64,000 bases of DNA from Gracilaria gracilis (lineage: Eukaryota > Rhodophyta > Florideophyceae > Gracilariales > Gracilariaceae): the NCBI GenBank assembly GCA_030374805.1, contig JARGSG010000085.1, forward strand, positions 62,001-126,000, in the 5' to 3' direction. The position numbers and the translations under genes were made by a program. Numbering within the stretch: position 1 is the first letter of the stretch; the number at the start of each line of letters is the position of its first letter. This document shows, in pieces, positions 34,902 to 43,105 of this stretch. The notes below the pieces were generated by a model. The model saw nothing but the letters and a program-made list of their open reading frames with translations, made no database searches and was not told the origin of the DNA.

Positions 34902-35738
34902 CTATCGGCCGAAGCGTTTCGGGGCATTCGAAGCTTTCGTAACAAGTCGTAATAGCTCTGGCAATTGCAAATTCTTGATCGGCTTGCTTGCGAACACGAT
35001 CTGGGACAGACGAAGTTGCCATACAGGAAATCCATCCAGTACCGGAGCCCAAGACGAACACGACGTTGGGAAAACCATAACCACATCGGGTTCGGACGGT
35101 AGCATGCATCCAGCCGCGTTGCTATCCAACCATTCAGTCACAGACTCCGGACTAAGTTGAGATGTCTCTATGTCTGCTGATTGCGCCAGTGCTCGAGCTG
35201 CGCGGGTTAGGAGGGACACTCCACTTCGGCCTTCAACGATGGTTATCACGACTTGGGGCTGAGTGTGAATTTCTTCGGCATATGTTCGTATTCCTATTGA
35301 TCTGTCCAACGCGTCAACTTTGTCTAGATTCGAATCCGAAACGCTTCGAATAACAGATTCCAGCGTGTACTTTGAACCGATCTGAATAACTCTGCAAACC
35401 ATGCTGATATGACTCTCTTTCACCAGTCGCTCAATTTGGCGTACGTCGATCTTCGCGTTTGGATCGTGCAGAGTAATGTGTGTAGTGCCTCGCGAGATTA
35501 GGCTCTGCACATTGTTCCATACCGCTTGCATTTCATTAGAGATGGCGCCAGATAATGCGACATGATTCGGGGTTGGTGGCTGCGTGTTATCTATCCGCAG
35601 TTTGCGGTAATGCTGTGCATACAAGATTCGCAGGCGGCCGCTTACATCCGAGGCTTTTTTCGATATGGTGTGTAAGAACTTGAGCAAAATATAAAAGAGG
35701 AAGTACAAGCCGTCAAGCAGCTTCGATAGTAGCATCAT
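34902..35738 (-). CDS. NUS1: Nus1/NgBR subunit of cis-prenyltransferase (dehydrodolichyl diphosphate synthase complex)
   Basis: The 278-residue protein starts with a strongly hydrophobic membrane segment (residues 1-23) and continues with an undecaprenyl-synthase fold of the Nus1/NgBR kind. HVALSGAISNEMQAVWNNV at about 61 matches the family's HVALVI... start. VVITIVEGRSGVSLLTRAAR follows, then ESVTEWLD, PDVVMVFPTSC, and GFPVWQLRLSQIVFAS, which corresponds to the family's LGFPPWQIRLTEI block. The C-terminus ends in KRFGR, the RxG motif this subunit contributes to the active site. Nus1 partners the catalytic Rer2/DHDDS subunit on the endoplasmic reticulum to make the dolichol carrier for N-glycosylation. 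The start is the first of two adjacent ATGs; the upstream frame has no other ATG. It ends 147 bases from the convergent WD40 gene. Confidence 0.85.
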   Translation of the reverse strand: MMLLSKLLDGLYFLFYILLKFLHTISKKASDVSGRLRILYAQHYRKLRIDNTQPPTPNHVALSGAISNEMQAVWNNVQSLISRGTTHITLHDPNAKIDVRQIERLVKESHISMVCRVIQIGSKYTLESVIRSVSDSNLDKVDALDRSIGIRTYAEEIHTQPQVVITIVEGRSGVSLLTRAARALAQSADIETSQLSPESVTEWLDSNAAGCMLPSEPDVVMVFPTSCSSWAPVLDGFPVWQLRLSQIVFASKPIKNLQLPELLRLVTKASNAPKRFGR

Positions 35739-36201
35739 GAGGAGCGCAAGATGTGGGTAGGGCAGGCGATCATAACATAGCGGGTGCACGTTGGTCTGGG
35801 ATTCGATTATACTTCACCATGTGCGAAACGTGACGCGTAGGGCGAAAACTTTTCGAAATGTGATGAATTTTTGATTGATAACGGGAGAAATCTGGTTCAC
35901 TCGACAGCGTTTGCGTTCATATCAATGATATGACATCATTGCTCCCGAAAAGCATGAAAGCATCACTGAAGGAACTAATAAGACACGGTTGAGGAACAAG
36001 ACGATGAACTTAGTACAAGCCAATATTTTATACGCAGGCTTCATTTCGGTTACCCTGTGAAGCCGTTCTACTCTAATGACGACTTGTGAGCGTGTGATCA
36101 AAGGGTACCGAAGCTGCTAACAATCAGCACTTTTGTTTAACAAAATACCAACGCACAGATGTGTGGTCATGAAACTCTGTTTCAGTACTTGGTATAAAGC
36201 T
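35739..36201. other. Intergenic region
   Basis: It lies between the start of the Nus1-like gene and the stop of the starch-binding-module gene, both on the minus strand. It should hold the Nus1 promoter and the neighbour's 3' end. No other gene or obvious motif is visible. Confidence 0.45.
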
Positions 36202-36936
36202 CTACTGTACAACCGCCGGAAGAGCTGCAGCTGGTATGCCGAGACTCGGAGCGACGGATAGTGGTGCGGCTTCCTTCACCGGCGCTGTCTGCAGATCCTT
36301 ATCCGAGGGTGAAACGTACTTTGCAGCGCCGTCACATACCTCATACTTGCCAGGACATCCGATAAGATAATTGCTGTTCAATCTAGAGTCCCAGTTTTCG
36401 CCACCGTCATTGAACGCACAAGCCATACGAGAAGCCTCCACAACAAGTTGGAAGTAACGTCCCGGCTGCTTGCTGGGCACGACAGTCATTAGCTGTCCAG
36501 GAGGTTTTGTCCAGTCATTGTCATCACTCTGAAAGGAGCAATAACACTCGTCCCACAAATCGGCCCTGAAACAAACCTGGATGAAGCGATCGTCCGGCCG
36601 ACACACGGTTTGATAACATTCCTGCGCGTCAGCGTCGGCGACGCGACGAATGCCATGTTCGACCACGTAACGACCGGGCACATCAATGACGTAGTTCTGG
36701 CCGTTATTATCCTCCCAGTTGCGATCGGTGCCGTTGGTAAGCACGAACTCTATGCGTCGAAACGGCAGTCGAAAGACGCGAAAGCCGTCGCGAATGTGAG
36801 AGGCATCTCTGAGACGATTCTGCTGCGACGGCTTCGAGAAGGTGTCGTCCGGCAGTTTTTCTAGCAAATAGCAATAGCGCATCGACGGCTTGCTGTGGAA
36901 GATTTCTATCCACCGCTGAGGTGCAATGGGAGCCAT
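36202..36936 (-). CDS. Tandem starch-binding module protein (CBM25/CBM53-like)
   Basis: The 244-residue protein consists of two modules resembling CBM25/CBM53 starch-binding domains and no catalytic domain. Module 1 (about residues 20-96) contains RRIEFVLTNGTDRNWEDNNG then NYVIDVPGRYVV. Module 2 (about 118-202) contains MACAFNDGGENWDSRLNSNY then LIGCPGKYEV. The conserved Trp and Asn/Asp residues of the F.DG..NWD.N....Y.I pattern are present in both. An Ala/Pro-rich tail follows. No signal or transit peptide is visible from the ATG at 36936, so it should act in the cytosol, where red algae store starch; this placement is inference. It could anchor enzymes to granules or regulate granule growth. 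The same modules in plants occur in starch synthase III and related scaffolds. The frame extends upstream without another ATG. Confidence 0.75.
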   Translation of the reverse strand: MAPIAPQRWIEIFHSKPSMRYCYLLEKLPDDTFSKPSQQNRLRDASHIRDGFRVFRLPFRRIEFVLTNGTDRNWEDNNGQNYVIDVPGRYVVEHGIRRVADADAQECYQTVCRPDDRFIQVCFRADLWDECYCSFQSDDNDWTKPPGQLMTVVPSKQPGRYFQLVVEASRMACAFNDGGENWDSRLNSNYLIGCPGKYEVCDGAAKYVSPSDKDLQTAPVKEAAPLSVAPSLGIPAAALPAVVQ

Positions 36937-37346
36937 GGCGAGCACAGACGATGCACACCCAAATGAGCGAGGCGTTTCCTTCTCGAAGAACGAGCGAGCA
37001 GACAAGAAGGAAAGTGTGGAAGGGATGGGCGTAGATGTATTTAACCTTATCTTGAGCGGCAGAAAACGACCACAAAGTGGTCACCACACACCAACGATGG
37101 GCGCGGCACCTGGCAGCTGATGTGAAATTCACGTTGTGATGAATCTCCAAAGGCGGTGGCACAAGCCAACTGTCATAACGCCATTGGCCGCCAGCGCGTC
37201 GCTTCACATCAGCCAGCGCGGCGTCAAGGAGTTTTCTGTAAAAAGTTAAAAGCTTTACCGCACTAAAATAGAGTTCACCTTCCGCGCACAGGCGCGGACA
37301 GCGGCAGTCACCGTCGAGCAGCAGCGTCAGCGCGCGCTGGGAGGCA
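36937..37346. other. Intergenic region
   Basis: Upstream region of the starch-binding-module gene and downstream of the membrane-protein gene. Short frames here are antisense or compositional. Nothing recognised. Confidence 0.4.
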
Positions 37347-39260
37347 TCATGTCTGCGTGTGCGGATAGCGCCACGCGTTGCTACTCCCGAAACGCGCCTC
37401 CACCTCGTCGTGGTTGAGCCCGTGCTCCGGCTTCTGGTTGCCCGGTTTCCTCTCGATGAACTCGCTAGCCCAGCCGGCACAGAACGCGGGCAGCCCGTCC
37501 ATATGGCTGGCCTCCGCCGGCAGTTTGAGCGCCTGACAGGCCATGCGGATGGCGCATACGCCGCTCCCTCGGCACGTCTTGCCCTTGTTTTCCTTGTACC
37601 GCTTCAGCAGTTCTTCCTTTCGGTCCTCCGCGATGCGCTTGCCCACGGCGCGGTCGCTCACTTCGAACGCCGCGTAGCCGTACAGCATCGACCTCACGTT
37701 GGGGTCCAGGTACTCCAGGTCGTTTGTCGACGTCAGTGCCAGTAGCGAGAGGCCGTTGAGCATCGCCACGAAGATTCGTTCTTTGGTCCACAGGTGTGTG
37801 AAGCACGCCAACAGCCCGCTCCACCCAAAAGTCCAGCGCGCTTCCAGGCCAGTCTGATGAATGATTTCCACCAACTGCCTATACTCCACAAAATATCGGC
37901 TCAGAATCAGGCTGGCACTTGCCAATTCGCCTGCATACACCGTGAGAATCACGTCGCTCAGATACATGGGTCGTTCAAGATGCGACGCAATATCCTGCGC
38001 CAACTGCAGCCAACTGGCCCAGGAAGGAAACATCAAGCTTGCGAATTGCTCGCTTTCCATTGTTTCTTCGCAGAGTACGCGGTATCGTTCCTCAAACTTG
38101 GCTGTGTTATACCACAACGCACTCATTCGGTTCGGCACACGGTTGGTTTTTTCGTGGATGAGCAGCGCAATGCCGCATGCTGTGGACGGGTCCATAATGC
38201 CCCGTAGCGCGCCACCGTGCGTGTCTTGCTGACCTTCGTCGGAGCCGTACGTGGTAAGCAACTCTGCCCATTGCTCTTTTGTAGTGATTCGTGTTTGGGT
38301 GCCCTGGTCCATCACCACGCGCTCATGAAGCGTTCCGCTTTCATCTGTGTAAGGTTCAAGTCCGCTAGGGTCTAATATCATATTGGTTTCGTTAGTGGTC
38401 AGAGGTAATGTATGGGCAAGTGTGACAAGAGAGGTATACGTACAGGTATCGAGCAAATCGGCGACGTTTGGTTTGCGGTGCAATCGGTCACAGCGGAACC
38501 TTCCCTCAGAGACAATTAGTTCACGAGAGTTTCGCGGCGAAGTATCCTGCGTCCACCACGCCCTCCATAGTGCAATGGACCATGCCTCATACTCCGGTGT
38601 GGGGGTGGAGGGCGATAGCGGCAGCGCAATCTTGAAGAACGGGCTGAGATAAGGCGTCTTATGACCCCACTCGTTGTCAAACAGGCGGTTGGAAACGCGA
38701 AGCTGTTCCAGCCCCTGTATGCAGTCCTTCTTCGGACACGCTCCGCGAAGACCTGGAAAGGAAATTGCAAAGTTGTTTTGTAGCACTACGAACGGGTTGT
38801 GTAGCTTGTGAATGGCGAAGAACTGCGTCCATCCGAAGAAGTTGCGTCCGATGTGCCACACGTTGAAGAGCAGGAGAGCGAGCACGGCGGCTACCTCATC
38901 TTGGCGTTCCTGGCCGTGACATTTGATGAGGTAGAAGACCAGCGAGACGGAAAATAGTAGACCGAAGGCGTAAGCAATCGAGAGGCAGGTGGTGGAGACA
39001 AGCAGTCTTATGGCGACCTCGTTCTTGGTGCGGTACGAGGCATCGATTGCATCCCAGACGGCGACGACGGCCCAGGGCAGGGCGGTGGCGAGGGTGATGA
39101 TGAGAATCCACCAGCTCTTGATGAAGGTGCCTATGAGAGGGTGGTTGTTGTCGGCGTCACATAAGGAGGAGAAGGAGGCGGTGGTTTGGTTGAGCACGGC
39201 ATGATCCGCGGCGGGTAAGACGACTGCGTGCGGAAGCAGAAGCAAGGAGGGCGGCAGCAT
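37347..39260 (-). CDS. Large membrane protein of unknown function
   Basis: The 637-residue protein is uninterrupted and starts with a clear ATG. Residues 1-22 (MLPPSLLLLPHAVVLPAADH) look like a signal peptide or signal anchor. Strongly hydrophobic segments follow at about 49-70, 85-112 and 122-150, and weaker ones at about 425-447 and 465-500. The middle (about 150-420) is soluble-looking, with paired cysteines (CPKKDC at about 175) and a CGIALLIHEKTNRVPNRMSA segment. The C-terminal 100 residues are charged and contain KTCRGSGVCAIRMACQ. I do not recognise the family. The even codon use, full length and lack of stops in 1.9 kb mark it as a real gene. A multi-pass membrane protein with a large loop is the most that can be said. 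Confidence 0.7.
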   Translation of the reverse strand: MLPPSLLLLPHAVVLPAADHAVLNQTTASFSSLCDADNNHPLIGTFIKSWWILIITLATALPWAVVAVWDAIDASYRTKNEVAIRLLVSTTCLSIAYAFGLLFSVSLVFYLIKCHGQERQDEVAAVLALLLFNVWHIGRNFFGWTQFFAIHKLHNPFVVLQNNFAISFPGLRGACPKKDCIQGLEQLRVSNRLFDNEWGHKTPYLSPFFKIALPLSPSTPTPEYEAWSIALWRAWWTQDTSPRNSRELIVSEGRFRCDRLHRKPNVADLLDTCTYTSLVTLAHTLPLTTNETNMILDPSGLEPYTDESGTLHERVVMDQGTQTRITTKEQWAELLTTYGSDEGQQDTHGGALRGIMDPSTACGIALLIHEKTNRVPNRMSALWYNTAKFEERYRVLCEETMESEQFASLMFPSWASWLQLAQDIASHLERPMYLSDVILTVYAGELASASLILSRYFVEYRQLVEIIHQTGLEARWTFGWSGLLACFTHLWTKERIFVAMLNGLSLLALTSTNDLEYLDPNVRSMLYGYAAFEVSDRAVGKRIAEDRKEELLKRYKENKGKTCRGSGVCAIRMACQALKLPAEASHMDGLPAFCAGWASEFIERKPGNQKPEHGLNHDEVEARFGSSNAWRYPHTQT

Positions 39261-39731
39261 GTCTGCAACTCATCTAACGGGGATGGTGCGAACGAAGGGC
39301 GGGCGGGAGCGAAACACGGTTGAAGAAGAAGAAGAATAGGCGTCAAATGATGCGTTGTCCTGGAAGCAACAAGCAGAAGCGGAGAGCGAGCTCAGGCGGA
39401 CGACAAGGATGACGTCTGTAGAGATTTGGCGTGGAACGTTGGGGTCATGTACCTTTATACTGCCGTGGCTGCATTGTTCACCGACGGGGATGCAGAGTTG
39501 ACGCAGCGCGTGCGCGGCGCGCCCGCACGTGGTGGATGTTTTCGACACGCGCGGCACATGATGCGTCCCGGATGCCTTCGTAGATCATCTGTATGATACT
39601 GTACCGCCACGGGCGTATTTTGCCAGGTCAAGACTCTTGACATCCGTGGCATCATCCGTTGCCAATGGACCATTGGACGAATCGCAACATAAATCCACCG
39701 TGACGTGTTCCTTAATTGCACCTGTACACAC
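39261..39731. promoter_or_regulatory. Upstream region of the membrane-protein gene
   Basis: Intergenic sequence between the start of the minus-strand membrane-protein gene and the hAT insertion. Overlapping minus-strand frames occur but show no domain. The right end (TGTACACACGCTGCCAG at about 39723) matches the end of a minisatellite unit, so the array once extended this far or was split by the insertion. Confidence 0.4.
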
Positions 39732-39739
39732 GCTGCCAG

Positions 39740-40525
39740 TAGGGGTCGAACCGGACAAATATTATCCAGAACAACCCCGGTTTTGGTCCTTAAATGGACA
39801 GATTCGGACAAAATAAACACTACAAAAATACAGAAGCGATCGGTATCAGTTTTATCTCGACCTTCCACCAATATTAAAGAAAAACATATCCGATCTCCTC
39901 AAACAGAACCGAATCGGTTTTATCAAATTACAAAAACGGACGTAATCAAAATATAGTTGAAGCATATTGAATCCAAACGGGTAAACGCAAAATAAAATAA
40001 GAAGAATTCAAACAATTATGTAAACGCTGCATCTTTAACGCGGTACACGTGTAGCTGATATGTTCTTGGCTGTGATTTTTTGTTACATTCCAAGAAATGA
40101 AAGCTGTTAAATACTTATTTCTTCCAATAGAGCTCTATATACGTTGTTAAAAATAAAGAAGTTCATTAAGAAGTACACAAAATCCCAGACCGGGAAGAAA
40201 AAACCCGAATAATACTGTTGGAATAGGTGTTTGAAACGAATAGAACCGGAACAGAAATAAGAGATTCCAAAACTAAGCAGAATCCAAGTAACAAGAAGAG
40301 TATTTGAAACGGACGAAGTCGGACAAGCACTTTAGATCTTGTTCCCACGGATGGAAACGGATAATTTGCCACTCAAAATGTTTGGAAACATATTTTTTCG
40401 GCTACTAAATTTTTGGATAACAATTCGCTCCAAGGCCATTTTTGGTCCTGCAAGAATATTTTGGGTAGTTTTTTGCAAAGAACACTGGATATTTTCAGAC
40501 GGATAGCCGTCCGGTTCGACCCCTA
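39740..40525. mobile_element. Non-autonomous hAT element with 8-bp target-site duplication
   Basis: The ends are perfect 17-base inverted repeats: TAGGGGTCGAACCGGAC at 39740-39756 and its complement at 40509-40525. The YA.GG-type start is typical of hAT elements. Both sides carry the same 8 bases, GCTGCCAG (39732-39739 and 40526-40533), the length of a hAT target duplication. The flanks read together as continuous minisatellite sequence, so the element landed in the left end of that array. The interior is AT-rich, has repeated CCGGA/CGGAC-like subterminal words and no coding frame of interest, so it would need a transposase supplied from elsewhere. Confidence 0.85.
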
Positions 40526-40526
40526 G

Positions 40527-41254
40527 CTGCCAGCCAGCAGGCACACGCGTGCACGTGGCCACGCGTCACAGCTGCAAGTTACAGCCGCGCCAGTGGAGCG
40601 CCAAATTGTTTGATAGCGGCGCGCGAGGCGGCTGCGCGCTGTGTGCGCCGCACTGTACAGTGTACAGTGTACACACGCTGCCAGCCAGCAGGCACACGCA
40701 TGCACGTGGCCACGCGTCACAGCTGCAAGTTGCAGCCGCGCCAGTGGAGCGCCAAATTGTTTGATAGCGGCGCGCGAGGCGGCTGCGGCGCTGTGTGCGC
40801 CGCAACTGTACAGTGTACAGTGTACACACGCTGCCAGCCAGCAGGCACACGCATGCACGTGGCCACGCGTCACAGCTGCAAGTTGCAGCCGCGCCAGTGG
40901 AGCGCCAAATTGTTTGATAGCGGCGCGCGAGGCGGCTGCGCGCTGTGTGCGCCGCACTGTACAGTGTACAGTGTACACACGCTGCCAGCCAGCAGGCACA
41001 CGCATGCACGTGGCCACGCGTCACAGCTGCAAGTTGCAGCCGCGCCAGTGGAGCGCCAAATTGTTTGATAGCGGCGCGCGAGGCGGCTGCGCGCTGTGTG
41101 CGCCGCACTGTACAGTGTACAGTGTACACACGCTGCCAGCCAGCAGGCACACGCATGCACGTGGCCACGCGTCACAGCTGCAAGTTGCAGCCGCGCCAGT
41201 GGAGCGCCAAATTGTTTGATAGCGGCGCGCGAGGCGGTAGCGCGCTGTGTGCGG
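40527..41254. repeat. 151-bp minisatellite array upstream of PP2A
   Basis: Five head-to-tail units start at 40527, 40678, 40831, 40982 and 41133. Their lengths are 151, 153, 151 and 151, and the last is truncated at about 41254. Units differ at only a few positions. Each contains three self-complementary motifs: GCTGCAAGTTGCAGC, ACTGTACAGTGTACAGT and a CG-rich GCGCGCGAGGCGGCTGCGCG stretch. Because 151 is not a multiple of three and few stops occur, long overlapping frames appear on both strands; they are not genes. The array ends 277 bases before the PP2A start codon. Confidence 0.95.
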
Positions 41255-41531
41255 TCGACGACTGCACGCCCCGCCACTTTCGCTTTGCGCGCGCACACCA
41301 ACCGAACAAGTGCTTGGCGCGCAAATCAACACGTCACGCGCCGCTCCCCCCCGACCCCCAACCCCCGCGTTTGTCCCCGCCGCTGCGCGCGTCGCGTCTT
41401 CGTCGTCGTGAGCACCGTCCTGCCGCCGCGCTTGCTTCTCTTTTACGGCGTGCTCCGTCTGCTTTTCTCCGCCCGTCCCGCGCCTTCCTCTTTTAGAGCG
41501 CCTTTCGTTTGCTTGGTCACAGCTTATCATC
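41255..41531 (+). promoter_or_regulatory. PP2A upstream region
   Basis: GC- and C-rich sequence between the minisatellite and the PP2A ATG, with pyrimidine-rich runs at about 41341-41480. It must contain the core promoter and leader. No TATA box is apparent. Confidence 0.5.
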
Positions 41532-42649
41532 ATGTCGGGCGCTGAGGTTGATGCTTCGCCAGTGCCGCCAAAGCCGCCCGTCGCCCCCGTGCCTGCTGCA
41601 GCACCTCCAGCCCCGACCCCTTCGTCTATCTCTCTTTCCAACCCCGATCTCGATCGCTTCTTGGAGCAGCTGCTGTCCGAGTCATGCAAGCCGCTCGCCG
41701 AGGAGGAGGTCAAGAGCCTTTGCGAGAAGGCTAGGGAGATTCTCATGGAGGAGTCCAACGTGCAGGCTGTCAACTGTCCCGTCACTGTGAGCGGCGATAT
41801 TCATGGCCAGTATCACGATTTGCTCGAGCTATTCAGAATTGGAGGCACTTGTCCCGATACCAACTATCTTTTCATGGGCGATTACGTAGATCGCGGCTAT
41901 TATTCTGTTGAAACTGTCACCGCCTTGGTGTGTCTAAAGGTCAGATATCCTCACCGCGTCACCATTTTGCGTGGAAACCATGAGAGCCGTCAAATCACAC
42001 AAGTGTACGGTTTCTACGACGAGTGTTTGCGCAAATACGGAAACGCAAACGTATGGAAGTTTTTCACCGACATGTTCGACTACCTGCCGTTGACCGCCTT
42101 GGTGGAGATTAGTATCTTTTGTTTACACGGCGGCTTGTCGCCTAGTATCGAGTCACTTGATCAGATTCGCGAGCTGGATCGCGTACAAGAGGTGCCTCAC
42201 GAGGGTCCTATGTGCGATTTACTGTGGTCTGATCCGGACGATCGATGCGGCTGGGGCATCTCACCTAGAGGCGCTGGTTATACGTTTGGACAAGACATTT
42301 CGGACCAATTTAACCATAACAATTCCATCACATTGATTGCCAGAGCACATCAGCTCGTCATGGAGGGTTACAACTGGTGTCATGACCGAAACGTGGTCAC
42401 CATTTTCTCTGCGCCCAACTATTGTTATCGGTGTGGAAATCAGGCCGCTATCATGGAATTAGACGGTATGTTGCGTTGTTCGAACACCGCCACTTTTGAA
42501 TATGCCTTGGCGATTGCTTTGTTACTAACATTGTCTTTTTTTTTTTTGTTTGCACAGAGAACAAGAACTATACCTTCCTTCAATTTGACCCGGCGCCGCG
42601 GCGAGGAGAAGACCATGTTTCCCGACGTAGTCCAGACTACTTTCTGTAA
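41532..42649 (+). CDS. PP2A-C: Serine/threonine protein phosphatase 2A catalytic subunit, two exons
   Basis: Exon 1 (41532-42465) and exon 2 (42558-42649) join in frame to give 341 residues. The catalytic signature blocks are intact: GDIHGQ (88-93), GDYVDRG (116-122), RGNHE (147-151), then further metal-binding His residues in CLHGGLSP and RAHQLV. The protein ends in DYFL, the PP2A tail whose last Leu is methylated and whose Tyr is phosphorylated. This separates it from PP1 and fits PP2A rather than PP4 or PP6. The phosphatase pairs with scaffold and regulatory subunits to dephosphorylate many substrates. An extra N-terminus of about 32 residues, rich in Pro and Ala, precedes the usual start. 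Reading through the intron would lose the conserved tail, so splicing is required. Confidence 0.95.
42466..42557 (+). other. Spliceosomal intron of the PP2A gene
   Basis: The 92-base intron has a GTATGT 5' site, a perfect TACTAAC branch site at 42523-42529, a T-rich tract and CAG at 42555-42557. Removing it restores the [23 protein letters not shown] junction found in PP2A proteins. It is the only intron I can identify in the gene island. Confidence 0.93.
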
Positions 42650-43105
42650 ATTGAAAAATTTGATTGATGATCAAGCACATGAGCTTTTTGTTTACCGGCG
42701 GTAACGTTAACCTTCACATGCAGTTGCAGGAAAGGTCAATCCTTCAACAGTTGTGAACATGTCATGTAGTCTCTTAATATCTCTTACCCAAATTAGCTTC
42801 GACGTTTTAACAATCGTGTTTCATTTTGGTTCGAAACAGCGATTAAGTGAATATGTACAAGATATCTAGCCGGAATCACATCTGTGTTTATAACTTTCCG
42901 AAGGTACAACTGTTTAAAGGTCAACCCCTTTCTCTTATAGTTAAATTATCGTTATTTGCACCCACAAAAGATCTCTTTTGCAATAATAACGTTGGGGCGA
43001 GGAGCTCAGCTGCACATTGTTTTGCTTCAAAGCGTCGCTTAAAGCGTCGCTTGACAAGTGCCCATCTCTCCGTTTGCTTGTCCTCGAAACGTACCTGCCA
43101 TAATC
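42650..43105. other. Intergenic region
   Basis: Contains the PP2A 3' region and the leader of the next gene. A direct repeat of AAGCGTCGCTT occurs at about 43029-43050. No gene seen. Confidence 0.45.

Noticed and set aside
39740-39756. tRNA gene suggested by a GGTTCGA..CC-like box
   Set aside because: The B-box-like word is part of the hAT terminal inverted repeat and occurs in both ends. No A box or cloverleaf can be formed around it.
40523-41785. Long open frames across the minisatellite on both strands, up to about 250 codons
   Set aside because: They arise because the repeat unit has few stops and a length not divisible by three, so the same DNA is read in all frames. Predicted proteins are repeats of the unit and overlap on opposite strands.
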